Assembly (NCBI RefSeq): GCF_002160495.1
Contig: NZ_NFKR01000011.1
Span: 1-64,000, forward strand
DNA: 64,000 bases
Source of the DNA: Erysipelatoclostridium sp. An173
GTDB taxonomy: Bacteria; Bacillota_I; Bacilli_A; Erysipelotrichales; Coprobacillaceae
Reading direction: 5' to 3'
The stretch's first letter is position 1. Each line of letters starts with the position of its first letter. The position numbers and the translations under genes are program-made. The notes beneath the pieces are model-generated. The model worked only from the letters and a program-made list of their open reading frames with translations. It was not told the DNA's origin and did not search any database. Below are positions 1 through 8,628 of this stretch, one piece after another.

Positions 1-227
1 GTAAATCTATTGCGCAAGTAATTTTAAGATGGTTAGTACAAAGAGGAATTGTACCACTAGCAAAATCAGTTAAAAAAGAAAGAATGCAAGAAAATATTAA
101 TATCTTTGATTTTGAATTAAATTATGAAGATATGGAAATAATTGAAAGTATGAATCGTAATAAAAGCTGTTTCTTTGATCATTATAATGCAGCAACTGTA
201 GAAATGATTGCTGGACTAGATCGTTAA
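1..227 (+). CDS. Aldo/keto reductase, C-terminal fragment (runs in from the left edge)
   Basis: The reading frame is open from base 3 and ends at TAA 225-227, giving the last 74 residues of a protein whose start lies outside the window. The text IAQVILRWLVQRGIVPLAKS followed by an acidic helix is the typical C-terminal cofactor-binding part of NADPH-dependent aldo/keto reductases, which reduce small aldehydes and ketones in the cytosol. A second, divergent aldo/keto reductase starts 19 bases downstream behind its own AAAAGGAG site, so the two probably form one operon. The substrate cannot be told from the sequence. Confidence 0.8.
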   Translation, partial: KSIAQVILRWLVQRGIVPLAKSVKKERMQENINIFDFELNYEDMEIIESMNRNKSCFFDHYNAATVEMIAGLDR

Positions 228-246
228 TTATAAAAGGAGAATTTTA

Positions 247-1221
247 ATGAGAAAACAAAAATTAGGTAAAGATTTAGAAGTGTCTGCAGTTGGTTTAGGA
301 TGTATGGGAATGACTCATGCATATGGTAAACCAGCCAACAAAGAGGAAATGAAAAAATTAATTATTCAAGCAGTTGAACAAGGATGTAATTTCTTTGATA
401 CTGCTGAATGTTATGTAGCAGAAAATGAAGATGGTACTATTGAATATAATGAAGAATTAGTTGGTGAAGCATTAGCACCTTATCGTGATCAAGTTATTAT
501 TGCAACAAAATGTGGGGTTCATCATCAAGGTACAAATCTTGTAATGGATGCTCGTCCAGAAACAATAAAAAAAGCAATTGAAGGAAGTTTGAAACGATTA
601 AAAACTGATTATATTGATTTATATTATTTACATCGTATTGATCCTAATGTACCAATTGAAACAGTAGCTAAAACAATGAAAGAGCTAATGGAAGCTGGAA
701 AAATTAGATATTGGGGTATTTCTGAAGCTGATGAAGATACAATTAGAAGAGCTCATGCAATTTGTCCATTAACAGCAATTCAAAACCGTTATTCTATGAT
801 GTATCGTGATTATGAAACACTATTCCCAGTTCTTGAAGAATTAAATATTTCTTTAGTTGCTTTTTCACCACTAGCCAATGGTTTATTATCTGATGCTTAT
901 AATAAAGATGTTAAATTTACTGATAAAGATGACTTTAGAACAAGAATGCCTCAATTTACACCTGAAGCATATGATGCTAATCAAGAATTAATGGAAATGA
1001 TTAGAGCAATTTCTAAAGAAAAAAATTGTACCCCAGCTCAACTTTCATTAGCATGGATGATCAATAAAAAACCATATATTATCCCAATTCCAGGGACTCG
1101 TAAAAGTAACCGTTTAAAAGAAAACTTAGAATCAGCTAATGTTTATTTAACTGAAGAAGAAGTTGCTAAAATTGATTCTCTATTAGATAAAGTGCCAATG
1201 TCTGATTTATATGGACGTTAA
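247..1221 (+). CDS. Aldo/keto reductase
   Basis: 324-aa cytosolic NAD(P)H-dependent oxidoreductase of the aldo/keto reductase superfamily, full length for the family. Visible features are the N-terminal GLGCMGM strand, the catalytic tetrad (Asp51 and Tyr56 in FDTAECY, Lys88 in ATKCG, His129 in YYLHRID) and the C-terminal cofactor-binding IPIPGTRKS segment. AAAAGGAG lies about 7 bases before the ATG. It follows another aldo/keto reductase by 19 bases and ends at a terminator. The family acts on sugar-like, quinone or methylglyoxal-type carbonyls; the substrate here is unknown. Confidence 0.9.
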   Translation: MRKQKLGKDLEVSAVGLGCMGMTHAYGKPANKEEMKKLIIQAVEQGCNFFDTAECYVAENEDGTIEYNEELVGEALAPYRDQVIIATKCGVHHQGTNLVMDARPETIKKAIEGSLKRLKTDYIDLYYLHRIDPNVPIETVAKTMKELMEAGKIRYWGISEADEDTIRRAHAICPLTAIQNRYSMMYRDYETLFPVLEELNISLVAFSPLANGLLSDAYNKDVKFTDKDDFRTRMPQFTPEAYDANQELMEMIRAISKEKNCTPAQLSLAWMINKKPYIIPIPGTRKSNRLKENLESANVYLTEEEVAKIDSLLDKVPMSDLYGR

Positions 1222-1224
1222 AAA

Positions 1225-1249
1225 AAGCCAAAATAATTTTGGCTTTTTT
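1225..1249. terminator. Bidirectional Rho-independent terminator
   Basis: A perfect stem AAGCCAAAA / TTTTGGCTT with a 3-base loop is followed by T6 on the plus strand and has a matching A run on the other side. It lies between the convergent aldo/keto reductase and the DUF3783 gene and can serve both. Confidence 0.85.
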
Positions 1250-1250
1250 G

Positions 1251-1637
1251 TTAATTAGTTTGTTTCATACCTGTAAATTCTAAATATTCTTTTTTAACAT
1301 TTTCTAAAAGCTGTTTAAAAGTCCAGTCTATATTAGTTTTTGTAACAATAGCCTTTAAAGGAATAAATGGAATATTTGCTTCTTTGAAGATTTGTAATAA
1401 AATATCAACTTGCCCATCTTCAAAACCAGCTAAAACCATCATATCATCATGAGGAATAGACGTTAAAGCTTCAGTTCCTCGCTGGTAATCTTCAATACCT
1501 AAAATATAACCAATAGGACTCATTAAATCACTAGTTTTAACAATTATTACTTCAACATTTAATTTTTCTAATATTGAAATAATGGCTTTTCCCGCTTCAG
1601 TCTTATCAATATTATATAATAATACAGTTTCTTGCAT
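1251..1637 (-). CDS. DUF3783 domain protein
   Basis: 128-aa cytosolic protein resembling the DUF3783 family: an N-terminal alpha/beta half (ETVLLYNIDKTEAGKAI), a central DDMMVLAGFEDGQVD segment and a C-terminal FIPLKAIVTKTNIDWT motif that is the hallmark of the family. Function is unknown; in other Firmicutes the family stands alone, as here. It has a good ribosome site (AGAGGCAATAATT before ATG on the minus strand) and shares a terminator with the gene facing it. Monocistronic. Confidence 0.75.
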   Translation of the reverse strand: MQETVLLYNIDKTEAGKAIISILEKLNVEVIIVKTSDLMSPIGYILGIEDYQRGTEALTSIPHDDMMVLAGFEDGQVDILLQIFKEANIPFIPLKAIVTKTNIDWTFKQLLENVKKEYLEFTGMKQTN

Positions 1638-1794
1638 AATTATTGCCTCTCTTTCGTAAATAAGATTATCATATTTTATTTATAGATTCAACTAAGATGA
1701 TTTATTTGCAAAATAGTGCTAATAAAAGTAATGATTTCAATGCAAAAAATCTGAAAATATCTTTTATTTTTGTAAAAAATTATGTTATTTTATA

Positions 1795-1823
1795 TTGTAA
1801 TATAATTGTGCTATAATTATAAT
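1795..1823 (+). promoter_or_regulatory. Sigma-A-type promoter of the teichoic-acid-like operon
   Basis: TTGTAA (1795-1800), a 17-base spacer and TATAAT (1818-1823) lie just before the TagG-like gene, whose AGCTTGGAGG site follows. The upstream stretch 1640-1790 is very AT-rich and could act as an UP element. No operator repeat is obvious. Confidence 0.65.
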
Positions 1824-1860
1824 GATATTGTTGTAAATTAAAGTAGCTTGGAGGTATAAG

Positions 1861-2682
1861 ATGCTAAAAAGTATAAAATATGTTCTAAAAGAGAATTTTA
1901 GTAATTTATTTAGAATATATTCTATTTCTAAATATGAACTACTATCAGATATGCGAGATTCAAAACTTGGAATCTTTTGGAATTTTGCAAATCCTTTTAT
2001 TCAAATTTTAACTTATTATTTTGTTTTTGGATTTGTAATGAATCGAAATGCTGTTGATGGCTTTCCATTTATTCAATGGATGTTAGCCGGGATGGTAGTC
2101 TGGTTTTTTATTAATCCATGCATAACTCATGGAGCTAATGCGATTTTTTCAAAAATTGGAGTTATTACTAAAATGAAATTTCCAGTTAGCGTTTTGCCGG
2201 CTACTGTGGTCTTAAAAGAATTATTTAATCATGCTTGTATCTTGATTTTATTAGTATTGTTTTATTTTACACAAGGTATATATCCTTCTATACACTGGTT
2301 GGGTTTAATATATTATTGTTTTGCAGCATGTTGTTTTGCAATCAGTCTAGCAATGGTAACATCGGTTTTAAATATGATTGCTCGTGATACTAGAAAGTTA
2401 ATTCTTGCTTGTATGCGTTTGATTTTATATTTAACACCAATCTTGTGGCCAATTTCTCGTTTTAGTGGACAAACACCTTTATTTAATTTTATTCGTTTTA
2501 TAATGAATATTAATCCAATCTATTATATTGTTTGTGGATATCGTGATTGCTTTTTATATCATTATGGATTTATGCATTATTGGAAACAAATGGGTGTGTT
2601 CTGGTTGATTACAATTGTTTTATTTGTAATTGGATGCATGATGATGTATAAATTTAAACATAAGATTATTGATTTGATTTAG
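1861..2682 (+). CDS. tagG: Wall teichoic acid / polysaccharide ABC exporter permease (TagG-like)
   Basis: 273-aa integral membrane protein of the ABC-2 permease family with about six hydrophobic segments. The N-terminal YELLSDMRDSKLGIFWNFA stretch before the first membrane segment is typical of TagG/Wzm-type permeases that flip undecaprenyl-linked wall polymers. TTGGAGG precedes the ATG. It is followed 8 bases later by its ATPase and then by tagD and glycerophosphotransferases, which fixes the likely cargo as a glycerol-phosphate polymer. Whether the polymer is a canonical wall teichoic acid is inference. Confidence 0.88.
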   Translation: MLKSIKYVLKENFSNLFRIYSISKYELLSDMRDSKLGIFWNFANPFIQILTYYFVFGFVMNRNAVDGFPFIQWMLAGMVVWFFINPCITHGANAIFSKIGVITKMKFPVSVLPATVVLKELFNHACILILLVLFYFTQGIYPSIHWLGLIYYCFAACCFAISLAMVTSVLNMIARDTRKLILACMRLILYLTPILWPISRFSGQTPLFNFIRFIMNINPIYYIVCGYRDCFLYHYGFMHYWKQMGVFWLITIVLFVIGCMMMYKFKHKIIDLI

Positions 2683-2690
2683 GTGATAAA

Positions 2691-3518
2691 ATGGAAAATT
2701 ATGCTATTAAATTTGAACATGTTTCAAAAATATATAAATTAAAAAAGAAAAATACTGGTAAAGGGAAAAGTAATGAAGCAAAACGCTTCTATGCTTTAAA
2801 AGATATTAGTTTTGAAATTCCTAAAGGTGAGGTTGTTGGGATTTTAGGAACTAATGGTTCTGGAAAGTCAACTTTATCACTTATTTTAGCTGGTATTAGT
2901 GAGATAGATGAGGGTGTTATGCATATAAATGGTGAACAGTCTTTAGTTGCAATCAATACTGGTTTAAATAAGCAGCTTACTGGTTTGGAAAATATTAATG
3001 TTAAAGGTGCTTTATTAGGACTTTCGAAAAAGAAAATTCAAGAAATCATCGATGGTGTTATTGAATTTGCAGAACTTGGTGATTTTTTGTATCAGCCTGT
3101 AAAGAAATATTCTAGTGGTATGAAATCCCGACTTGGATTTTCTATTTCAATTTATTTGGATCCTGATATTATTATTGTTGATGAGGCTTTATCAGTAGGT
3201 GATAAAGGTTTTGCTCAAAAATGTTTGAATAAAATGAATGAGCTAAAAGATAAGGGAAAAACAATTATATTTATTTCCCATTCATTACCTCAAGTAAGAA
3301 AGTTTTGCCAAAGTGCCATGTGGATAGAAGGTGGCATGCTTAAAGAATATGGGGAAGTTAACGAAGTATGTGATCATTATGGTGAATATGTAGACTATTA
3401 CAATAGTCTTTCTAATAAAGAAAAAGCAAAAATCAGAGATAAAAAATTTGAAAAAAGAATTGTCCAAAACCCACAGATTAGTTTTTGGGAAAAAGTTATA
3501 GATCGCATAAAAGGATAG
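2691..3518 (+). CDS. tagH: Wall teichoic acid / polysaccharide ABC exporter ATPase (TagH-like)
   Basis: 275-aa ABC ATPase partner of the preceding permease. Walker A is GTNGSGKST (residues 53-61), the signature is SSGMKSRLGFS, Walker B is IIIVDEALS and the switch histidine is in FISHSL. TagH of Bacillus subtilis is much longer because of an extracytoplasmic tail; this version has only a short basic C-terminus after the ATPase domain, like TagH/RfbE forms in many Firmicutes. RBS is GGTGAT, 8 bases after tagG. Confidence 0.88.
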   Translation: MENYAIKFEHVSKIYKLKKKNTGKGKSNEAKRFYALKDISFEIPKGEVVGILGTNGSGKSTLSLILAGISEIDEGVMHINGEQSLVAINTGLNKQLTGLENINVKGALLGLSKKKIQEIIDGVIEFAELGDFLYQPVKKYSSGMKSRLGFSISIYLDPDIIIVDEALSVGDKGFAQKCLNKMNELKDKGKTIIFISHSLPQVRKFCQSAMWIEGGMLKEYGEVNEVCDHYGEYVDYYNSLSNKEKAKIRDKKFEKRIVQNPQISFWEKVIDRIKG

Positions 3519-3528
3519 GTGAATTAAA

Positions 3529-3915
3529 ATGAAGAAGGTAATTACATATGGAACATTTGATCTATTTCATGTAGGTCATTTGAATATTTTAAAAAGAGCT
3601 AAAGAGTTAGGTGATTATTTAATTGTTGCTGTAAGCAGTGATGCATTTAACGCTCAAAAAGGAAAAAAAGCATATCATAGTGAACAAGATCGTAAGTTAA
3701 TTTTAGAGGCTATTAGATATGTTGATGAAGTAATTCTTGAAGAATCTTGGGATCAAAAGATAAGAGATATTCAAGAACATGATGTTGATGTATTTGTTAT
3801 GGGTGACGATTGGAAAGGAAAATTTGATTTCTTAAAAGATTATTGTGAAGTTGTTTATTTACCACGTACAGAAGGTATTTCTACAACTAAAATAAAAGAT
3901 GATTTACATAAGTAG
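3529..3915 (+). CDS. tagD: Glycerol-3-phosphate cytidylyltransferase
   Basis: 128-aa enzyme that makes CDP-glycerol from CTP and glycerol-3-phosphate, the donor for the three transferases downstream. The nucleotidyltransferase motif GTFDLFHVGHLNIL (HxGH) is at residues 9-22 and the C-terminal ISTTKIK motif is intact. Length matches TagD/TarD. RBS AGGTGAAT; 10 bases after the ABC ATPase gene. High confidence from motifs and context. Confidence 0.95.
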   Translation: MKKVITYGTFDLFHVGHLNILKRAKELGDYLIVAVSSDAFNAQKGKKAYHSEQDRKLILEAIRYVDEVILEESWDQKIRDIQEHDVDVFVMGDDWKGKFDFLKDYCEVVYLPRTEGISTTKIKDDLHK

Positions 3916-3923
3916 GTAAAAAG

Positions 3924-6140
3924 ATGAAGTTAAGTATAATTATTCCTTACGATCGTTATGAACAATATTTATATGATTGTTTAGAAAGTATTAGTGAACA
4001 AAATCTAGATGATTTTGAAACATTATTAATAGCTAGTAAAAGCGCTAAAATTGATCAACAAATTCAAGAATATCCTGTTAATTTAAAAATTATTACGGTA
4101 GAAGATGGCTTAAATGTCGCTAAAAAACGTAATATTGGATTAGAAAATGCTTGTGGTGAATATATTTATTTTATTGATTGGGATGATTATTTAATGCCAG
4201 GATCATTAAATACTTTATTAACACGAGCAAGTCAGGATAATTTAGATTTAGTTGCTGGAATTCGAAAAGTTACCTGGTTTAAAAAGAAAGTTTTTGAAAC
4301 TATGGGTGATGAAAAGAACAATGAGTTGAATCTAAAAGATAAAGATCATGATCTTGATAATAAATTTCTTGAAAAGGAATATAATGAAGATAATTATAGT
4401 GAATATGCTACTGATATTTTAATAAGAACTAGACATGCAATTAGAAATATATCAGTTTTGAATATTTTAATTAAAGCACAATTAATCAAAGAACATCAAT
4501 TGCGATTCAATGAAGATTTTAATTATTATTGTGATGCACCATTTGTAGTGCAGTTATTAAATTTTGCTCGCAGTTTTGATCGTGTTGATCAAGCTATTTA
4601 TGTAAAAAGAAAGCACAATGATCCAATTAATAATCCAGCATTATCTCAGATAAAAGATTCAGAAAATAAATTTGATGAATTTATAGCTGCTTATCGTTAT
4701 TGTGCGGCTATTATTCCACCAGAAAGCTATATTCGTTATTATCTGGATTCAAAAATGTTGCGTTATTATACTAAATTTTTTGCTCGAAAGATTCGTCGTA
4801 GTAAAAATGATTTATGGCGCACAGAGCGTTTTGAAGTGATGTCTGAAGTTCTAAAGAATATTCAACCAAGACTATTGTCTAGATGCTCTCGTTACAGTAA
4901 AAAAATTGTTAATGCTTGTATCAATAAAGATTTAGCGACTGTAAAAAGAGCGGTGAATCGTCATCTTGCAAAAATCAAATTTAAGAAAATTCTTAAAAAT
5001 AAAAACGAGATGAACAAATATCTTTATCAACATAAATATATTAATAAACCAATTAAAGAAAATTTAATTATGTTTGAAACATTTATGGGAAAAAGTTATG
5101 CTGATTCACCTAAATATATCTATGAATATCTAGGGAAAAATTATCCAGGTAAATATGAATTTGTTTGGGTTTTAAATGATCCTCATGAAAAATTACCATA
5201 TGGTGGTAAAATTGTAAAAAGATTTACACGTGAATATGCTTATTATTTAGGGGTTAGTAAATATTTTGTTTTTAATATTCGTCAGCCATTATGGTTTAGA
5301 AAACGTGAAGAACAAGTATTTTTAGAAACCTGGCATGGAACACCGCTAAAACGATTAGCATTTGATCAAGAAGAAGTAACTGCTGCTTCACCAACTTATA
5401 AAGCACAGTTTTATCGTCAAAAGAAAGAATGGGATTATTTGATTGCCCCAAATAAATTTTCTAGTGATATTTTTAAAAGCTGTTTTATGTACGATGGTAA
5501 TATGTTAGAAACTGGATATCCTCGTAATGATTTATTATCTGCTAGTAATCGTGATGAAATAGCATTAAATTTAAAGAAAAAACTTGGAATTCCTTTAGAT
5601 AAGAAAACTATTTTATATGCACCAACCTGGCGTGACGATGAATATTATGGAAATGGTAGATATAAGTTTAAATTGAAGTTAGATTTAGATTTATTGAAAA
5701 AAGAATTAGGAGATCAATATGTTGTGTTGTTAAGAACACATCATTACATTGCTGATAATTTAGATGTAACAGGTTTAGAAGATTTTGCATTTAATTTAAG
5801 TAAATATGATGATATTACTGAAATATATTTAATTAGTGATATTTGTATTACTGATTATTCTAGTGTTTTCTTTGATTATGCTAATTTAAAAAGACCGTTA
5901 TTATTTTATACCTATGATTTAGATAAATATCGTGATGTATTACGAGGTTTTTATATTGATATGGAAACTGAATTACCAGGTCCATTAGTATTTTCTAGTG
6001 AAGAAGTGGTTGACAAAATTAAAAATATTGATCAGTTAAATGCTGATTATCAAGAAAAATATCAACAATTTTATCAACGCTTTTGTTCATGGGAAGATGG
6101 CAATGCTAGTAAACGTGTTGTTGAAGAAGTGTTTAAATAA
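3924..6140 (+). CDS. GT2 glycosyltransferase fused to CDP-glycerol glycerophosphotransferase (TagF-like)
   Basis: 738-aa two-domain enzyme. Residues 1 to about 120 are a GT-A glycosyltransferase (LSIIIPYDRYEQYLYDC, with FIDWDDYL as the metal-binding acidic motif). From about residue 375 it is a CDP-glycerol:poly(glycerophosphate) glycerophosphotransferase with ETWHGTPLKRL, ETGYPRNDLL, ILYAPTWRD, LLRTHHYI and DYSSVFFDYANLKRP. The middle contains a basic helical stretch that may sit on the membrane. The fusion suggests one protein both adds a sugar and extends the glycerol-phosphate chain. RBS AGGTAAAAAG. Confidence 0.88.
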   Translation: MKLSIIIPYDRYEQYLYDCLESISEQNLDDFETLLIASKSAKIDQQIQEYPVNLKIITVEDGLNVAKKRNIGLENACGEYIYFIDWDDYLMPGSLNTLLTRASQDNLDLVAGIRKVTWFKKKVFETMGDEKNNELNLKDKDHDLDNKFLEKEYNEDNYSEYATDILIRTRHAIRNISVLNILIKAQLIKEHQLRFNEDFNYYCDAPFVVQLLNFARSFDRVDQAIYVKRKHNDPINNPALSQIKDSENKFDEFIAAYRYCAAIIPPESYIRYYLDSKMLRYYTKFFARKIRRSKNDLWRTERFEVMSEVLKNIQPRLLSRCSRYSKKIVNACINKDLATVKRAVNRHLAKIKFKKILKNKNEMNKYLYQHKYINKPIKENLIMFETFMGKSYADSPKYIYEYLGKNYPGKYEFVWVLNDPHEKLPYGGKIVKRFTREYAYYLGVSKYFVFNIRQPLWFRKREEQVFLETWHGTPLKRLAFDQEEVTAASPTYKAQFYRQKKEWDYLIAPNKFSSDIFKSCFMYDGNMLETGYPRNDLLSASNRDEIALNLKKKLGIPLDKKTILYAPTWRDDEYYGNGRYKFKLKLDLDLLKKELGDQYVVLLRTHHYIADNLDVTGLEDFAFNLSKYDDITEIYLISDICITDYSSVFFDYANLKRPLLFYTYDLDKYRDVLRGFYIDMETELPGPLVFSSEEVVDKIKNIDQLNADYQEKYQQFYQRFCSWEDGNASKRVVEEVFK

Positions 6141-6161
6141 GGGGCAATACCCCTTATTTTT
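6135..6161 (+). terminator. Intercistronic hairpin, terminator-like attenuator
   Basis: AAATAAGGGG / CCCCTTATTT (6135-6144 and 6150-6159) with a 5-base loop, followed by a few T residues. It overlaps the stop codon of the GT2/TagF fusion and ends just before the TAGGAGG site of the next transferase. A partial terminator that lowers expression of the two distal transferases, or an RNA-stability hairpin, is likely. Confidence 0.6.
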
Positions 6162-6174
6162 ATAGGAGGAAAAA

Positions 6175-7353
6175 ATGAAGCTGATAAAAAAATTTTTAGG
6201 AAAAATGATACGTATAATTTATCGCTTAGGATATCGTTTTATTCCTTGTGATAAAAACACGATTTTGTTTATTTCTTTTCATGGTCGTGGTTATTCTGAT
6301 AATCCGATGGCCTTACATCAATATATGACGGCACATCAAGAATATCAAAAATATCGTTGCATTTTTGCAATAAAACATCATCGAAAAAAGAATATCCAGA
6401 TACCAAATGCTAAGATTATTGAATATTTTAGTATACCATATTTCTTTTATTTAGCCCGCAGTAAATATTGGATTTCTAATTGTAAATTACCAAAGTATGT
6501 CTTAAAGAAAAAAAATCAAATATATTTACAAACTTGGCATGGTACACCGCTAAAAAAATTAGCTCATGATATTGAAGTTCCTGAAGGAACAACTTTTTAT
6601 CGTAGTGAAATGTCAGTTGAAGAAATGCGTTCAACTTATGATAATGATGTAAGTAAATATAATTATATGATTAGCCCTAGTAGTTTTACTACTGAAGTAT
6701 TTCAAAGTGCGTTTGCTATTAATAAAGAAAGATTAATTGAAACAGGCTATCCTCGTAATGATATTTTATCTAATTATACTGAGGATGATGTTATGAAAAT
6801 TAAAGCTAAATTGAACTTGCCTAAAGATAAAAAAATTATTTTATATGCGCCAACCTGGCGTGATAATTCATATAATTTAAAAGGTTATACTTTTAAGCTT
6901 GAAGTTGATTTTAAAAAATGGCAGCAAGTTTTACAAGATGAATATATTGTATTATTTAAGCCGCATTATTTAATTGTAAATGATTTTGATTTAGAAGCCG
7001 TTAAGGATTTTGTTTATTTTATCGATCCTCAATCAGATATTAGTTCATTATATCTAATTGCTGATGTTTTAATAACTGATTATTCAAGTGTTTTCTTTGA
7101 TTATGCAATTTTAAAAAGACCAATTTATTTCTATATGTATGATTTAGATAGTTATCGTGATGAATTAAGAGGTTTTTATTTAGATATTTATAATGATCTT
7201 CCTGGTGAAGTTATTGAAAATGAAGATGATCTTTTATATAAAGTTGCCAATCATTGTTATGATTATTCAAAACTAGAAGTATTTAACCAGCGGTTTAATA
7301 ATCATGAAGATGGAAATGCAAGTAAACGTGTTGTTGAAATATTATTTAAGTAG
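6175..7353 (+). CDS. CDP-glycerol glycerophosphotransferase (TagF/TagB family)
   Basis: 392-aa peripheral membrane GT-B enzyme transferring glycerol-phosphate from CDP-glycerol to a lipid-linked or polymer acceptor. Motifs: TWHGTPLKKLAHDI, ISPSSFTTEVF, ETGYPRNDIL, ILYAPTWRDN, LFKPHYLI, DYSSVFFDYAILKRP. A short basic N-terminus (KLIKKFLGKMIRIIYRLGY) probably anchors it to the membrane. Strong TAGGAGG site. It is close in sequence to the C-terminal half of the preceding fusion protein, so the pair looks like a duplication. Confidence 0.9.
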   Translation: MKLIKKFLGKMIRIIYRLGYRFIPCDKNTILFISFHGRGYSDNPMALHQYMTAHQEYQKYRCIFAIKHHRKKNIQIPNAKIIEYFSIPYFFYLARSKYWISNCKLPKYVLKKKNQIYLQTWHGTPLKKLAHDIEVPEGTTFYRSEMSVEEMRSTYDNDVSKYNYMISPSSFTTEVFQSAFAINKERLIETGYPRNDILSNYTEDDVMKIKAKLNLPKDKKIILYAPTWRDNSYNLKGYTFKLEVDFKKWQQVLQDEYIVLFKPHYLIVNDFDLEAVKDFVYFIDPQSDISSLYLIADVLITDYSSVFFDYAILKRPIYFYMYDLDSYRDELRGFYLDIYNDLPGEVIENEDDLLYKVANHCYDYSKLEVFNQRFNNHEDGNASKRVVEILFK

Positions 7354-7361
7354 GTGAGAAA

Positions 7362-8468
7362 ATGGGAATAAAAAAGATTATAATTTATATTATTCTTAAA
7401 ATAAGTAATATTTTTGTAAGTCGTTTTTCTATTAAGCAAAATCAAATTGCATTTGTTTCGCTAGAATCTAATCATTTAGAAAGTGATTTAAAGATTATTT
7501 ATGATGGTCTTAAAAATAAAAAAGATTATGATTTAAAAACAGTATTAATAAATTATAATAAGAAATCATTGATAAATAATTTTTTGTACATGTTGAATTG
7601 TATTAAACAAATATATGTTATAAACACTTCAAAATTAGTTTTAATTACTGATAATAATTATGTTATAAGTAATTTTAAACGAGAAGGGGTAACTGTTGTT
7701 CAAGTCTGGCATGCAACAGGAGCAATTAAAAAATTTGGAAATGCGATTAAGCGTGAATATCCAATTAGAAATTACGATTATGTCATAAGTAATAGTGATT
7801 ATTGGAAAGAACCATATCATGAAGCTTTTGCGGTAAGCAAAGATCATGTAATTACTACGGGGATGCCGCGTGTTGATCATTTAAATGATGATAATTATTT
7901 AAATACTACTAAACAAAAACTGATTAGTAAGTACCCTGTTTTAGAAAATAAAAAGATAATTTTATATGCACCAACATTTAGAGGAAATATTTATCAAGGT
8001 TTTAAAGCAGTAGATTTTGATGCTACAAAAGTTTTAAATGCTTTAGGTGATGATTATGTTTTAATTTATAAATTCCACCCTTTATTGTTAAAAGCAAAAT
8101 TACAAGATGATAAACGGATCATAAATTTAAATCATGAAGATACTCATGATTTATTTACAGTTAGTGATATGCTGATCTCTGATTTTTCTTCGATAATCTT
8201 TGATTATTCTTTATTAAATAAACCGATGTATTTTTATGTTCCGGATTTAGATGAATATTTGAAGACATTAGGATGTTTTGTTGATTATAGTCAAGTGATG
8301 CCAGGGGCAATTTGTAAAAATGAAACTGAAGTAATTGATGCTATTAAGGAAAATAAAAGCTATGATATTAAAGAATTTAGTCAAATGTTTTTTAAATATC
8401 AAGATGGAAAAAATAGCGAACGAGTTATTCAATTAATTGATCAGATAATGAATGATGTAGTAAAATAA
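7362..8468 (+). CDS. CDP-glycerol glycerophosphotransferase (TagB-like)
   Basis: 368-aa member of the same GT-B family but clearly diverged: VWHATGAIKKFG replaces WHGTPLKKL, then TTGMPRVDHL, ILYAPTFRGN, YKFHPLLL and DFSSIIFDYSLLNKP. That pattern is closer to the primases/short transferases (TagB type) than to TagF. N-terminal amphipathic basic helix. RBS AGGTGAGAAA, 8 bases after the previous gene. Last gene of the operon; a terminator follows. Confidence 0.87.
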   Translation: MGIKKIIIYIILKISNIFVSRFSIKQNQIAFVSLESNHLESDLKIIYDGLKNKKDYDLKTVLINYNKKSLINNFLYMLNCIKQIYVINTSKLVLITDNNYVISNFKREGVTVVQVWHATGAIKKFGNAIKREYPIRNYDYVISNSDYWKEPYHEAFAVSKDHVITTGMPRVDHLNDDNYLNTTKQKLISKYPVLENKKIILYAPTFRGNIYQGFKAVDFDATKVLNALGDDYVLIYKFHPLLLKAKLQDDKRIINLNHEDTHDLFTVSDMLISDFSSIIFDYSLLNKPMYFYVPDLDEYLKTLGCFVDYSQVMPGAICKNETEVIDAIKENKSYDIKEFSQMFFKYQDGKNSERVIQLIDQIMNDVVK

Positions 8469-8497
8469 TTTAAGATTATTAATTTATAAGTGTTGAT

Positions 8498-8542
8498 AAA
8501 AAGATTAGGATTTGTAGACATACAGTATGCTAATCTTTTTTT
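8498..8542 (+). terminator. Rho-independent terminator after the glycerophosphotransferase operon
   Basis: AAAAAGATTAG (8498-8508) pairs with CTAATCTTTTT (8530-8540), and the T run extends to 8542. It lies 30 bases after the last transferase gene. Confidence 0.75.
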
Positions 8543-8575
8543 AGTTAGTATCAAAAAAGGAATCGATTATGAAAT

Positions 8576-8611
8576 GAACTCAATTATTTGGGTATCCAAA
8601 TAATTGAGTTC
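8576..8611. repeat. Perfect 16-bp palindromic hairpin
   Basis: GAACTCAATTATTTGG (8576-8591) and its exact reverse complement (8596-8611) enclose GTAT. There is no T run on either side, so it is not a classical terminator. It lies between two convergent genes, directly after a real terminator. Candidate roles are a second transcription stop, an RNA 3'-end protector or a footprint of a small mobile hairpin. Confidence 0.7.
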
Positions 8612-8628
8612 ACTTCATTAATTCCTCC

